The notes under the pieces were generated by a model, which saw only the letters and a list, made by a program, of their open reading frames with translations, was not told the DNA's origin and did no database searches. A stretch of DNA of 64,000 nt from an uncultured Fibrobacter sp. GTDB lineage: Bacteria > Fibrobacterota > Fibrobacteria > Fibrobacterales > Fibrobacteraceae. Position numbers and translations under genes: made by a program. Of this stretch, positions 8,675-17,361 are shown piece by piece; the stretch's first letter is position 1; each line of letters opens with the position of its first letter. Location of the stretch: assembly GCA_934700345.1 (NCBI GenBank), contig CAKUXP010000011.1:17543-81542 (forward strand), read 5' to 3'.

Positions 8675-9589
8675 ATGAAAAAGCTCTTTTTTTATATCCG
8701 ACATCCCTTAAAAGGCTTTCATCGGCAAGCAAAAAAAGGTCGCCTCGATTGGATGCCGGACAAGCTCTACCTCTCGCTCATGTTCCGCTACTATATGGGT
8801 TATTGGATGAATTGGAAACATCCCAAGACATTCAACGAAAAACTCCAGTGGTTGAAAATTTACAATCGGAATCCTCTTTACACGAAACTCGTCGATAAAT
8901 ATGAAGTCCGCAATTACATTGCAAAAACAATCGGCGAAGAATTTCTGATACCGCTCCTAGGCGTCTGGGACAGATTCGAAGATATTGATTTCGATAAGTT
9001 GCCGAATCAATTTGTTTTGAAATGTACGCATGATTCCGGTAGCTATATCATTTGCAAAGATAAAAATTCTTTTCCTTTACAAGAAGCAAAAAAAAAACTG
9101 GGAACAGCAATAAAGAAGAACTTTTTCTATGCAGCAAGAGAATGGCCTTATAAAAATACTTTTCCACAAATTATCGCTGAGAAATACATAGAAGACTCAA
9201 ACGGTGTTCTTCTAGACTACAAATTTTTTTGTTTTCACGGAAATGTCAATAGTGTCATGATCTGTTTAGACAGACACATCCATAACACGAAGTTTTATTT
9301 CTTCGATAGGAACTGGGAACTTCAAAAATTGAATATTCGAGGAAAAAATGCACCAGAAGGTTTTACAATACCTAAGCCAAGCCGCATAAATGAAATGTTT
9401 TCCATTGCGGAAAGACTCTCAAAAGATATTCCTTTTGTTCGAGTTGATCTTTTTGAATGCAACGGAAATATTTATTTTGGAGAAATGACTTTTTTCCCCG
9501 ATGGAGGTTTTGACGCGAATTTATTGCCTGAAACTGACTCCTACTTTGGCGATTCCATCAACTTAATAAAATTAAAGGAAAGTAAATGA
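8675..9589 (+). CDS. TupA-like ATP-grasp ligase
   Basis: A 304-residue protein of the ATPgrasp_TupA type. It has the characteristic opening region (KTFNEKLQWLKIYNR, then LVDKYEVRNYI), an ATP-binding strand NQFVLKCTHDSGS, IIAEKYIED, DYKFFCFHG and the metal-binding end FVRVDLFECNGNIYFGEMTFFP. TupA is linked to teichuronopeptide synthesis in Bacillus, so the expected reaction is ATP-dependent amide bond formation between an amino acid and a glycan carboxylate. The next gene, overlapping by 4 bases, may make the amino acid used, and two sugar dehydrogenases in the opposite arm can supply uronic acid. The substrate is inference. Confidence 0.8.
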   Translation: MKKLFFYIRHPLKGFHRQAKKGRLDWMPDKLYLSLMFRYYMGYWMNWKHPKTFNEKLQWLKIYNRNPLYTKLVDKYEVRNYIAKTIGEEFLIPLLGVWDRFEDIDFDKLPNQFVLKCTHDSGSYIICKDKNSFPLQEAKKKLGTAIKKNFFYAAREWPYKNTFPQIIAEKYIEDSNGVLLDYKFFCFHGNVNSVMICLDRHIHNTKFYFFDRNWELQKLNIRGKNAPEGFTIPKPSRINEMFSIAERLSKDIPFVRVDLFECNGNIYFGEMTFFPDGGFDANLLPETDSYFGDSINLIKLKESK

Positions 9590-10542
9590 AGACTATCGGA
9601 TTTCCTATCAGCCATAAAGAAAACGAAAATCGAAGAACACTCGTCCCCAAAGACTTGAAAAATATTTCTCATCCCGAAAATATTTTCATTGAAACCGGTT
9701 ACGGGAATATATTGGGACTTGCCGATAGCGATTACGTCTCAATGGGTTGCAACCTCACTTCTCGCAAAGAAGTTCTTACTCAAAACATTATATGCGATCC
9801 CAAAATAGGCGATGCTGATTATCTAGAATCTTTAACCGAAGGTCAAATTATCTTTGGGTGGATTCACGCAACACAAAACAGAGACATTACCGATAAAATC
9901 ATCAAAACAAAATTGACAGCCTACGCTTGGGAAAACATGTTCGAAAAAGGCCGTCATACTTTCTGGTTTAATAATGAATTAGCAGGAGAGGCAGCTGTAC
10001 TTCACGCCTTTCAATGCTACGGAGAATTACCTTTTGGATTAAATGTTGCGGTTCTAGGAAACGGCAATACCGCTCGTGGAGCGATTCGCGTTTTAAATAT
10101 GCTAGGCTCGCATGTCACCCAATATAATCGAAAAACCGAACAACTATTTAAAGAAGAACTTGGATGCTATGATGTCGTTGTAAACTGCATTTTGTGGGAT
10201 GTCAATCGAAAAGACCATATCATCTATAAAAAAGATCTCAAACGAATGAAAAAAAACGCGATGCTTATTGATGTCAGTTGCGATAAACACGGAGGCATTG
10301 AGACCAGCATTCCTACAACTATTGAAAAACCGGCTTATATCGTAAATGGAATTTTCCATTATGCAGTTGACCATACCCCATCAATCTTTTATAAAACATT
10401 TTCTTACAACAACTCTAAAATTATTACGCCTTATATAGAACAATTGATGAACGATTGTGTTGGAGAGACACTTCAAAATGCAAAAATTTTCGAAAACGGT
10501 AAAATTATAGATCCAGAAATTATAAAGTTTCAAAATCGTTAA
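9586..10542 (+). CDS. N5-(carboxyethyl)ornithine synthase-like dehydrogenase (AlaDH/PNT family)
   Basis: A 318-residue protein with the alanine dehydrogenase/transhydrogenase N-terminal fold: IGFPISHKENENRRTLVP at the start, TGYGNILGLADSDYVSMG, then an NAD(P) Rossmann loop VAVLGNGNTARGAI and LIDVSCDKHGGIETS. Length and motifs fit N5-(carboxyethyl)ornithine synthase, which joins pyruvate and ornithine (or lysine) reductively. Such enzymes also occur in O-antigen clusters whose glycans carry carboxyethyl-lysine. The overlap with the TupA-like ligase gene suggests the pair makes and attaches a carboxyethyl amino acid to the polymer. A different amino acid substrate is possible. Confidence 0.75.
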   Translation: MKTIGFPISHKENENRRTLVPKDLKNISHPENIFIETGYGNILGLADSDYVSMGCNLTSRKEVLTQNIICDPKIGDADYLESLTEGQIIFGWIHATQNRDITDKIIKTKLTAYAWENMFEKGRHTFWFNNELAGEAAVLHAFQCYGELPFGLNVAVLGNGNTARGAIRVLNMLGSHVTQYNRKTEQLFKEELGCYDVVVNCILWDVNRKDHIIYKKDLKRMKKNAMLIDVSCDKHGGIETSIPTTIEKPAYIVNGIFHYAVDHTPSIFYKTFSYNNSKIITPYIEQLMNDCVGETLQNAKIFENGKIIDPEIIKFQNR

Positions 10543-10550
10543 CCATTTTT

Positions 10551-12104
10551 ATGGCTCAAAAACGTCGCTTATTCATCAACTCAATCGCTCAGGTTTTTTC
10601 ATTCTCCGTAAGCCTTGGCATTACATTTTTTCTAACCCCATTTATCGTAAAAAAATTGGGACCGGCGGCTTATGGATTTGTCGGCCTTGCAAGCAGTTTT
10701 GTCAGTTATACTCAATTGGTTACCGTAGCCCTAAATTCAATGGCAGGACGCTTCATCACTGTTTCCGTCCATAAAGGCGATATCGAGACCGCAAAAAAAT
10801 ATTTCAGCTCTGTTTTTTACTCCAACTTAATTTTTATCGTAATCATTAGTACGATTTCAATACTCGCCATCTATAACCTAGAATTTATCATACAGATTCC
10901 AAAGCAGCTTCTGACAGATGTCAAGCTTCTATTCGGATGCATGTTCCTCAATTTTTTTATCAATCTTTTATTTAATGTCTATAATGTTTGCACATTTATC
11001 CAAAATCGCCTAGACCTTTCCTCCATTCGAATAATTACTTCACAATTTATCAAAGCTCTGCTTCTTGTGGGATTATTTTATTTTTTCACACCGGCAGTCT
11101 GGTTTATCGGCATCGCTACCGTCATTAGCTCCACCTATATCGTTATTACCAATTTTCAATTTCGAAAAATTCTGACGCCTCAACTATATGTTTGTCATCG
11201 ATATTTTGATTTTGAAAAAATCAAAGAACTATTTAGCGCAGGCGTTTGGAATGTCGTTTCAAGAATCAATGGGATCCTTGGACACGGTCTAGATTTGCTC
11301 ATTGCAAACCTTTTCATTGGTACGTCCCAAATGGGAATCATCGCTATCACACGAAGGATTCCCTCTATAATGCTTACCTTTTTTGAACAAATGAATACAA
11401 TTTTTTCGCCATCATGGACAAAATTCTATGCCCAAGGAGAACGAAACACCTTTCATCGACAACTTCTTCAATCTATCCGTTTTTTTGGAATTCTCAGTTT
11501 TATTCCCCTTTCTATTTTATTTGTCTTTTGCGACTGGTTTTATGCACTGTGGCTTCCATCCCAAGACGCCAGACAACTTTATGTTTTAACCATTGTCGCC
11601 TGCATTGACTTGCCTTTCGCCATGCCTCTTCAGCCAATCTACAATGTCTATCCAATCGTTAATAAAATCAGAGCCAATTCTCTTTTTGGTATCGGACTGT
11701 ATTCTGCAACGTTTCTTGTTGTCTTTGTTGGCGTTCTACTGACAAAAGATACATGGCATCAAATGTTGATTCTCGCCTCAACCCGAGCAATATTCAATAT
11801 GTTAAAATCCCTCACATTCCTCCCTCTATACGGAGGGTATTGCGCAAAAATCAAGCCCATTCTTCTTTATAAGAATACATTGAAAAGCATCTTTTCATTC
11901 AGCATTCTATCAACTATTCTCTTCCTGGTGAAGCCTTTATTCACTCATATCAGCTGGACAACTCTTGGCCTTTCCGTCACCATTTCCTGCGCCATAGGCT
12001 GCGTCATCGGATACATTTTAATCCTTGACACGGACGACAAAAGAATCGTCAAGGAAATCGGGATAAAGGTAAAGCACAAAATTTTCAAAAGGGAACGAAA
12101 ATGA
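10551..12104 (+). CDS. wzx: Wzx-type polysaccharide flippase (MATE/MOP superfamily)
   Basis: A 517-residue integral membrane protein with about 12-14 hydrophobic segments. The N-terminal region RRLFINSIAQVFSFSVSLGITFFLTPFIVKK-like layout and FLTPFIVKKLGPAAYGFVGLA are typical of the PST/Wzx branch of the MOP superfamily. It should flip the lipid-linked repeat unit across the inner membrane. The next gene (GT2) starts within its last codons by an ATGA overlap. It is the only flippase in the locus and pairs with the Wzy-like protein at 15252. Confidence 0.85.
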   Translation: MAQKRRLFINSIAQVFSFSVSLGITFFLTPFIVKKLGPAAYGFVGLASSFVSYTQLVTVALNSMAGRFITVSVHKGDIETAKKYFSSVFYSNLIFIVIISTISILAIYNLEFIIQIPKQLLTDVKLLFGCMFLNFFINLLFNVYNVCTFIQNRLDLSSIRIITSQFIKALLLVGLFYFFTPAVWFIGIATVISSTYIVITNFQFRKILTPQLYVCHRYFDFEKIKELFSAGVWNVVSRINGILGHGLDLLIANLFIGTSQMGIIAITRRIPSIMLTFFEQMNTIFSPSWTKFYAQGERNTFHRQLLQSIRFFGILSFIPLSILFVFCDWFYALWLPSQDARQLYVLTIVACIDLPFAMPLQPIYNVYPIVNKIRANSLFGIGLYSATFLVVFVGVLLTKDTWHQMLILASTRAIFNMLKSLTFLPLYGGYCAKIKPILLYKNTLKSIFSFSILSTILFLVKPLFTHISWTTLGLSVTISCAIGCVIGYILILDTDDKRIVKEIGIKVKHKIFKRERK

Positions 12105-13000
12105 TCTCCATAGCAATGGCAGCCTATAACGGAGCGAAATATTTACCGGAACAAATGGACTCCATTCTAAATCAAACCATTTCCGATATCGAAATAGTCA
12201 TTTGCGACGATTGTTCTACGGACAAAACTTGGGAGATTCTGCAATCATACGCGGCCAATGACGCCCGAATCCATTGCTACCGAAACGATTCAAACCTAGG
12301 CTTCAAGAAAAATTTCGAGAAAGCGATTTCCCTGTGCCAAGGAGAATTCGTCGCCCTTTCCGACCAAGACGATATTTGGGAAAAGAACCATCTGGAAGTT
12401 TTACAAAACTTGATCGGAAATTACGACATCGCTTGCGGAAATGCGGAGCTTATCGATAAATACGGAAACGATTTAAACAAAACCCTTAGTGAAACGGATT
12501 ATTTTTATAAAAAAGCAAAAAACCATCAAGATTACATCTATCGCATTCTTTTTAATAGCTCCTGCTTTCAAGGCGCGTCAATGCTAATTAACCGAAAATT
12601 CCTAAATTGCGCAATACCCATCCCTGATAAAGTACAATATCATGACTCATGGTTTGCCCTTCTGGCCTGTTTCAATAAAGGTCTTCTCTATTCACACCAG
12701 ATTATTACACAACACAGGCGACACGAAAACAATGCATCCCAAAGAACTAATTGGCATCATCTATTCAATCGCATTTATTTTAAAAGAAATGTTCGAAGAG
12801 GACGCGACTTAATGGTTTCAGCGATTCAAAACCGATTAAAAGATAATTTAACTAACGACCAAAAAAAAATTCTAGAATTCATCGAACAATATAAGATAAA
12901 CAGAAAATCTTTTCTAGGAAAAATTAAAAACTGTTTATTTCGGCTAAGACACCATTCCAAAATTTACACGACCTCTAATAAAGTTTTTTTAGAGTGGTAA
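12101..13000 (+). CDS. GT2-family glycosyltransferase
   Basis: A 299-residue GT-A fold enzyme. The N terminus SIAMAAYNGAKYLPEQ is the usual GT2 beginning, IVICDDCSTDKT holds the nucleotide-binding aspartates, and VALSDQDDIW provides the D-x-D-like metal site typical of rhamnosyltransferase-like GT2 members. A late YHDSWFALLA segment fits the acceptor side. It lies between the flippase and LicD and probably adds one residue of the repeat unit. The donor sugar cannot be assigned. Confidence 0.85.
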   Translation: MISIAMAAYNGAKYLPEQMDSILNQTISDIEIVICDDCSTDKTWEILQSYAANDARIHCYRNDSNLGFKKNFEKAISLCQGEFVALSDQDDIWEKNHLEVLQNLIGNYDIACGNAELIDKYGNDLNKTLSETDYFYKKAKNHQDYIYRILFNSSCFQGASMLINRKFLNCAIPIPDKVQYHDSWFALLACFNKGLLYSHQIITQHRRHENNASQRTNWHHLFNRIYFKRNVRRGRDLMVSAIQNRLKDNLTNDQKKILEFIEQYKINRKSFLGKIKNCLFRLRHHSKIYTTSNKVFLEW

Positions 13001-13067
13001 TAGTAACACAGGGGTATATTTACAGTCTCGCATAAAAAAAGCTATATTGCGAAAAAAGAGTTACGAT

Positions 13068-13889
13068 ATGCAAAAAATTTCTGAAGCCGAGCGAAAAGAC
13101 ATTCAAATTGAAATTCTCAAAGAATTCAAACGTTTTTGTGAGTTCAATTATTTGAATTATTCTCTAGGAGGCGGAACCCTTTTAGGAGCAATCAGACATC
13201 AGGGCTATATACCATGGGACGATGATATCGACGTTATGCTTCCTAGGGCCGATTATCGGTTTTTGCTAAAACACTTTAAGCATTCGCACTTAAAAATTCA
13301 GCATAAAGACGAAGACAAAACTTATCCATTTCCTTTTGCCAAATTATTCGATACAAGAACTCAACTTACAGAAGACTCTTCCACGCTTTTATCCGGGGTG
13401 GGAATTGACGTTTTCCCGATAGATGCATCCCCCAACAATGGAAAAATATTTCACTATTGGTTTCACCTAACATTTATTCTTTGGCGATATCGTCGGCAAA
13501 AGATACGAGGCATCATTAAAGAAACCGTATCATCTAGGCAAAAAAAAATTCGCTTATTTTTTAGGAAATTTTTTTTAAAAGTAATTCCTTATGCATGTTT
13601 GAATTTTTTGTATGACTTCGCCATTCAATTTTTTAATATTCGCTATGATTCTGCAAAATTTGTAGGAGCCTTTTCCGGTGCCTATGCAAGACAAGAAAGA
13701 ACTTCAGCAAGCGCAATGCGATGCACTAGTAAAGCCATATTTGAAGGTGAACAATATTCTATCATTCAAGGATATGACGAGTATTTACGGAACCATTACG
13801 GCAACTATATGCAAATTCCTCCAAAAGACAAACAGATTTCACATCACAGCTTCCACGCTTTTTTTATCGATGCGAATTTTCATTGCTAA
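13068..13889 (+). CDS. LicD-family phosphotransferase
   Basis: A 273-residue LicD (fukutin-related) protein. The core motif LNYSLGGGTLLGAIRH is followed by GYIPWDDDIDVMLPRADY, which holds the metal-binding aspartates, and the late segment YDEYLRNHYGNYMQIPP is also diagnostic. LicD enzymes move phosphocholine from CDP-choline. The related fukutin/FKRP enzymes move ribitol phosphate from CDP-ribitol, and the TarI-like gene at 6122 makes a CDP-polyol donor plausible here. The ATG at 13068 has AAGAG 8 bases upstream; the frame is open from 13047. Confidence 0.85.
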   Translation: MQKISEAERKDIQIEILKEFKRFCEFNYLNYSLGGGTLLGAIRHQGYIPWDDDIDVMLPRADYRFLLKHFKHSHLKIQHKDEDKTYPFPFAKLFDTRTQLTEDSSTLLSGVGIDVFPIDASPNNGKIFHYWFHLTFILWRYRRQKIRGIIKETVSSRQKKIRLFFRKFFLKVIPYACLNFLYDFAIQFFNIRYDSAKFVGAFSGAYARQERTSASAMRCTSKAIFEGEQYSIIQGYDEYLRNHYGNYMQIPPKDKQISHHSFHAFFIDANFHC

Positions 13890-13918
13890 TACGCTAGCAT
13901 CACATATAAATCCACTAA

Positions 13919-14264
13919 ATGAAAATCTATACTACATCGTATGCATACCAAAGCCCTAGCATCTTTAACTCTTACGTACTACGCCCTCACGCTTATTTTT
14001 TTACACCCATTGACAAAAAAATCAAAAGAAAAATTTTTCATCCAAGAGCTATTTCAAATTATGAAAAATATACACCATTTGAATGAAGTCCAAAAGATGA
14101 AATATTCAATGAAATCATTAACCTATGCGGAAAATGGAAAACATTCTGTGGTACAGAACAACATTATGAATGGAAGAAACTTCTTTTGCCGAAAGGTATC
14201 ACAGCCAAAGTCCGCTGAACTTTTAGACAAACTAGACGAATTGCGGAAGGATGAACAGATATGA
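13919..14264 (+). pseudogene. decayed gene of unknown family between licD and a GT2 gene
   Basis: No single frame covers this gap. A frame opening MKIYTTSYAYQSPSIF at 13919 meets a TGA at 14084-14086, then resumes with protein-like sequence (FCGTEQHYEWKKLLLPKGITAK) to a second TGA at about 14218. From about 14210 a different frame gives SAELLDKLDELRKDEQI and ends with a TGA that overlaps the next ATG by 4 bases, the usual operon junction here. Reading across one nonsense codon and one frameshift gives a coherent protein of about 115 residues. The family is not recognised. An alternative 107-residue ORF (13941-14264) reads poorly in its first half. Confidence 0.4.
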
Positions 14265-15247
14265 ACCAAGCTCTGATTTCCGTTATCGTTCCTATTTATA
14301 ATGTTGAAAAATACCTGCCACGTTGCATAGACAGTCTTATTCATCAATCCTACGCGAATCTAGAAATCATTCTGGTTGATGATGGTTCTCCAGACAATTG
14401 TCCAGACATTTGCGATGATTACGCCAAAATAGACAACCGAATACAAGTTATCCATAAAGAGAATGGTGGACTTTCCGATGCAAGAAATGTTGGATTCGAA
14501 CATTCGGCTGGAGAGTATATCGCATTTATTGATTCCGACGACTACGTTCATCCCCAAATGCTGGAGATTCTCTACAGGCTATTGCTAGAGGAAAATTCAG
14601 AAATAGCCGTCTGCAATTTCCAGCCTTTTACGAAAACAGCTCCAGAAAATCATTCCGAAAAAATCCAGATAGAATCTCTCTCCGGTCTGGATGCAGCAAA
14701 GCGACTTTACCAAAGGGTGTACGCAACGCAAACCGTCGTGGCTTGGGACAAACTGTATAGCAGGCACATCATCGCAAAGAATCGATTCATCGTCGGGAAA
14801 TTCAACGAGGACGAGTTTTTCTCCTACAAAGCCCTAATACAGGCATCCAGGGTGACATTTACTTCGCAAAAACTTTATTACTACCTCATTCGTGCAACCG
14901 GCATCTCCCAGGCAATTACAAATCCAAAATCCCTAGACGGCCTAGATGCAAAGCAAGAAGCTATTCAATTCTATAAAAAGAACGGATTTCACGCCTTGCT
15001 TCAATTAGCAGTTTCCAGTTTTTTGAATTTTTCGGCAAAACGTTATTGTTTTGTTAAAAGGCAAAGCGGAAATCATCGCGAACTCTTAAAAGAGCTCAAA
15101 CTTCGCCATAAAAAAGTTCTTCAGGAATTTTCACGTACAATATCGCAAAGCGAACGCTTTCGCGCGATAATTTTTCAGCTGTATCCTTTTTCGTTTTGGC
15201 TTTTTATTAAATATGACAAGATAAGATTCAAACAGTTGTTTAAATAA
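14261..15247 (+). CDS. GT2-family glycosyltransferase
   Basis: A 328-residue GT-A enzyme with the full GT2 signature: SVIVPIYNVEKYLPRCIDSL, then LIHQSYANLEIILVDDGS-type donor site (VDDGSPDNC), ENGGLSDARNVG, and the metal motif FIDSDDYVHP. The C-terminal 100 residues are less conserved and may determine the acceptor. The start overlaps the end of the broken gene upstream by 4 bases. Donor and linkage are unknown. It sits directly before the polymerase gene, as often seen in Wzx/Wzy loci. Confidence 0.87.
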   Translation: MNQALISVIVPIYNVEKYLPRCIDSLIHQSYANLEIILVDDGSPDNCPDICDDYAKIDNRIQVIHKENGGLSDARNVGFEHSAGEYIAFIDSDDYVHPQMLEILYRLLLEENSEIAVCNFQPFTKTAPENHSEKIQIESLSGLDAAKRLYQRVYATQTVVAWDKLYSRHIIAKNRFIVGKFNEDEFFSYKALIQASRVTFTSQKLYYYLIRATGISQAITNPKSLDGLDAKQEAIQFYKKNGFHALLQLAVSSFLNFSAKRYCFVKRQSGNHRELLKELKLRHKKVLQEFSRTISQSERFRAIIFQLYPFSFWLFIKYDKIRFKQLFK

Positions 15248-15251
15248 GCCC

Positions 15252-16622
15252 ATGTTTCTCCTGTCAATTTTAGCCTACCTTCTCTTTTTTACATTGCTTT
15301 TCCTTGTTCTGAAAGGCGATCGTGAACAGCAATTGCTCGCCCTGCTTCTGGTAAACATTCTTTTTTACATCAACATCGGCCTAATCGAAAAGCCTGAATT
15401 AACTCCCTATCAACTTTTACCCTATCTGTTTTTTGCAAAAGAAGTCTTTTTCAACTTTCACCAATTCAGAAAGCAAATCACGTCTTTCCCTATCAAATTT
15501 GGATTGGGATTCATCCTTCTCGCCTACTTTGCGACAACCTGGTCAAACGGAGGAAACCTTCACGATTACTACGAAGCATTCCGTTACTGCTTTGACAAAT
15601 ATGTTCCTATCATCGCAGTCTTCATTTGTGCGAAGGAAGTCGAAGAGAAGTCTCTGGTCCGGCATCTATTTTTATTTTTTCTCATCTTTTGCGGACTGGG
15701 ATTCGTCGAATACCTGCTAAATTACAACTATGTTCGAGAAGCGATCGCCACTGCCTTTCCATCTACAAGAGTTCCAGACATGTTCGGACCGGCCGGCATT
15801 ACAAACGGCTTTGGTTCCTCGGGATGGAGAACTCGTATTTCCATAACGACAAAACATCCGACCGTCCTAGGCGCGGTGTTAAGTACAATGTTCCTGTTTT
15901 CCCTTTCGTATCTTAAGATTTCGAAAAATCAGTACAACATTCGCAAGCGAAATTTTGTCCTATTTTTTATTGCGTTCACCGCAATCCTCTCTGGTTCAAG
16001 AACCGCCATGGGATGTATCGGTCTCGGTTTTCTGATTTACTTTACAATTTCGCTCTCTTTCAAAAAAAAGCTGCTTGCCATTATTATCTACGCCATAGCC
16101 TTTTATGGATTGTCATCCGCGGCAACAACCGTTTTTTCCCAAAAAGAAGGCGGAAGTTCGCTAGAAATGAGACAGCAACAGCTGCTGTTCACCGTCATTG
16201 AATTTGCCAATAAACCACTATTCGGTCATGGCCTCTATTACACAAATCACACAATTCTGGCCTCCGATGACGAAGGGAAAAGAGTCAACTTTGAAAAGGA
16301 AGAAACCCAAGGCCTAGAATCTATCGTTTTCTATGCGCTTCTCGACATCGGTTTATTTGGAATCCTGGCCATATCAATCTTTTACGGGCAAATATTCTTG
16401 TACTTTTTCAAACACCGAAAAGAGTGCCATCGGCAAGCCATGCAGGGAATGCTTGAAACATCTATGCTTGTCCTATTCTTGATCCTTTCCGGAGAAATCG
16501 GTCGCAATACAGAAATATGTCTTCTTTTTATCGGAACATCTCTAGGACTCCTGCAAAAAGAACTTTACACAAAAGCCGAAATTAACGTTTCTCAAAAATC
16601 TGGAGATTCCGAAAGCGAATAA
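15252..16622 (+). CDS. wzy: Wzy/O-antigen-ligase-like membrane polymerase
   Basis: A 456-residue polytopic membrane protein with about 11 predicted spans and a large extracytoplasmic loop near residues 160-210 and again around 300-350 (GHGLYYTNHTILAS). The layout and the SGSRTAMG segment fit Wzy polymerases and O-antigen ligases, which lack strong sequence conservation, so the call rests on topology plus its position. It is the last gene of the plus arm. Its final 41 bases overlap the end of the convergent lyase gene. Confidence 0.75.
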   Translation: MFLLSILAYLLFFTLLFLVLKGDREQQLLALLLVNILFYINIGLIEKPELTPYQLLPYLFFAKEVFFNFHQFRKQITSFPIKFGLGFILLAYFATTWSNGGNLHDYYEAFRYCFDKYVPIIAVFICAKEVEEKSLVRHLFLFFLIFCGLGFVEYLLNYNYVREAIATAFPSTRVPDMFGPAGITNGFGSSGWRTRISITTKHPTVLGAVLSTMFLFSLSYLKISKNQYNIRKRNFVLFFIAFTAILSGSRTAMGCIGLGFLIYFTISLSFKKKLLAIIIYAIAFYGLSSAATTVFSQKEGGSSLEMRQQQLLFTVIEFANKPLFGHGLYYTNHTILASDDEGKRVNFEKEETQGLESIVFYALLDIGLFGILAISIFYGQIFLYFFKHRKECHRQAMQGMLETSMLVLFLILSGEIGRNTEICLLFIGTSLGLLQKELYTKAEINVSQKSGDSESE

Positions 16623-17361
16623 AGGAATCCCACCGCGGTGCAAAATTTTTATCGTTTCCACCGTGAAACGTGGAAAAATAAAATCGATCAATTTTCATCT
16701 CGGGACGATTGCGAAAAAGCATGGAATTCAAATCGACAACAAGCTCACCATCGAACCACGTTTGCAAAATTCCATTTGACAACATCCCGTTTACGGAATC
16801 CAAATCGTTCATCTTGACCCGCATCAAAATCTGGTGCCATTTTCCAGGAGTAATTCTTTTTTGAGAGATTTTCCCATTCAAATTCCATTTAAAATTATCG
16901 GCATATCGCCCCTTTTGACCGAAATGATAAACATATTGCGTTAAAAAACCATCCTTTTTCCACATGATTCGATTGCTCCATCCATCCGCTTCTTTTGGCT
17001 TGTCTCCACCCGTGTAACATTTTCCACCACAAAATCCCGGCAATTTTCCGCCATTTCTAAAATCAAAATTCTTTTCAAAATATACTTCGTATGAACACCA
17101 TAATTCATCGGCATTCAATTCGTTAAGTGGCAAGGCAAACTGGACGGCACAACCATTTTTTTTGGATGTTCCAATGCATCCCTTAGGATACTTTAGCCGC
17201 AAAACGATTTCGCTAGAATCATCGATCCATTCCGCCATAGCAGAGCGATTGATTCGAGTTACGACGGCACTTAAATTTTCAGCTGGAATCGGTATTCCCG
17301 CAAAAAACAATTGATACAAAAGGAACAACAAAAGCAATGAATTAGCTCCCTTCGCAAGCAT
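16582..17361 (-). CDS. secreted polysaccharide lyase, PL14-like
   Basis: A 259-residue protein with an N-terminal hydrophobic signal (SLLLLFLLYQLFFAG) and a beta-jelly-roll lyase domain resembling PL14 alginate/glucuronan lyases. Diagnostic parts are ELWCSYEVYFEKNFDF, GGKLPGFCGG, SNRIMWKKDGF, a KWHQILMRVKMN strand, TWFDGELVVD and FYFSTFHGG. It is expected to cut a uronate polymer by beta-elimination. Lyases inside polymer loci (such as AlgL) usually trim or clear polymer in the periplasm. It overlaps the upstream GT4 gene by 20 bases and the convergent wzy by 41, and ends the minus arm. Confidence 0.7.
   Translation of the reverse strand: MLAKGANSLLLLFLLYQLFFAGIPIPAENLSAVVTRINRSAMAEWIDDSSEIVLRLKYPKGCIGTSKKNGCAVQFALPLNELNADELWCSYEVYFEKNFDFRNGGKLPGFCGGKCYTGGDKPKEADGWSNRIMWKKDGFLTQYVYHFGQKGRYADNFKWNLNGKISQKRITPGKWHQILMRVKMNDLDSVNGMLSNGILQTWFDGELVVDLNSMLFRNRPEMKIDRFYFSTFHGGNDKNFAPRWDSFIRFRNLQIFEKR

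Noticed and set aside
13068..13889. A frameshift in licD suggested by the unusual stretch ARQERTSASAMRCTS
   Set aside because: The conserved C-terminal YDEYLRNHYGNYMQIPP follows in the same frame, so the gene is intact.
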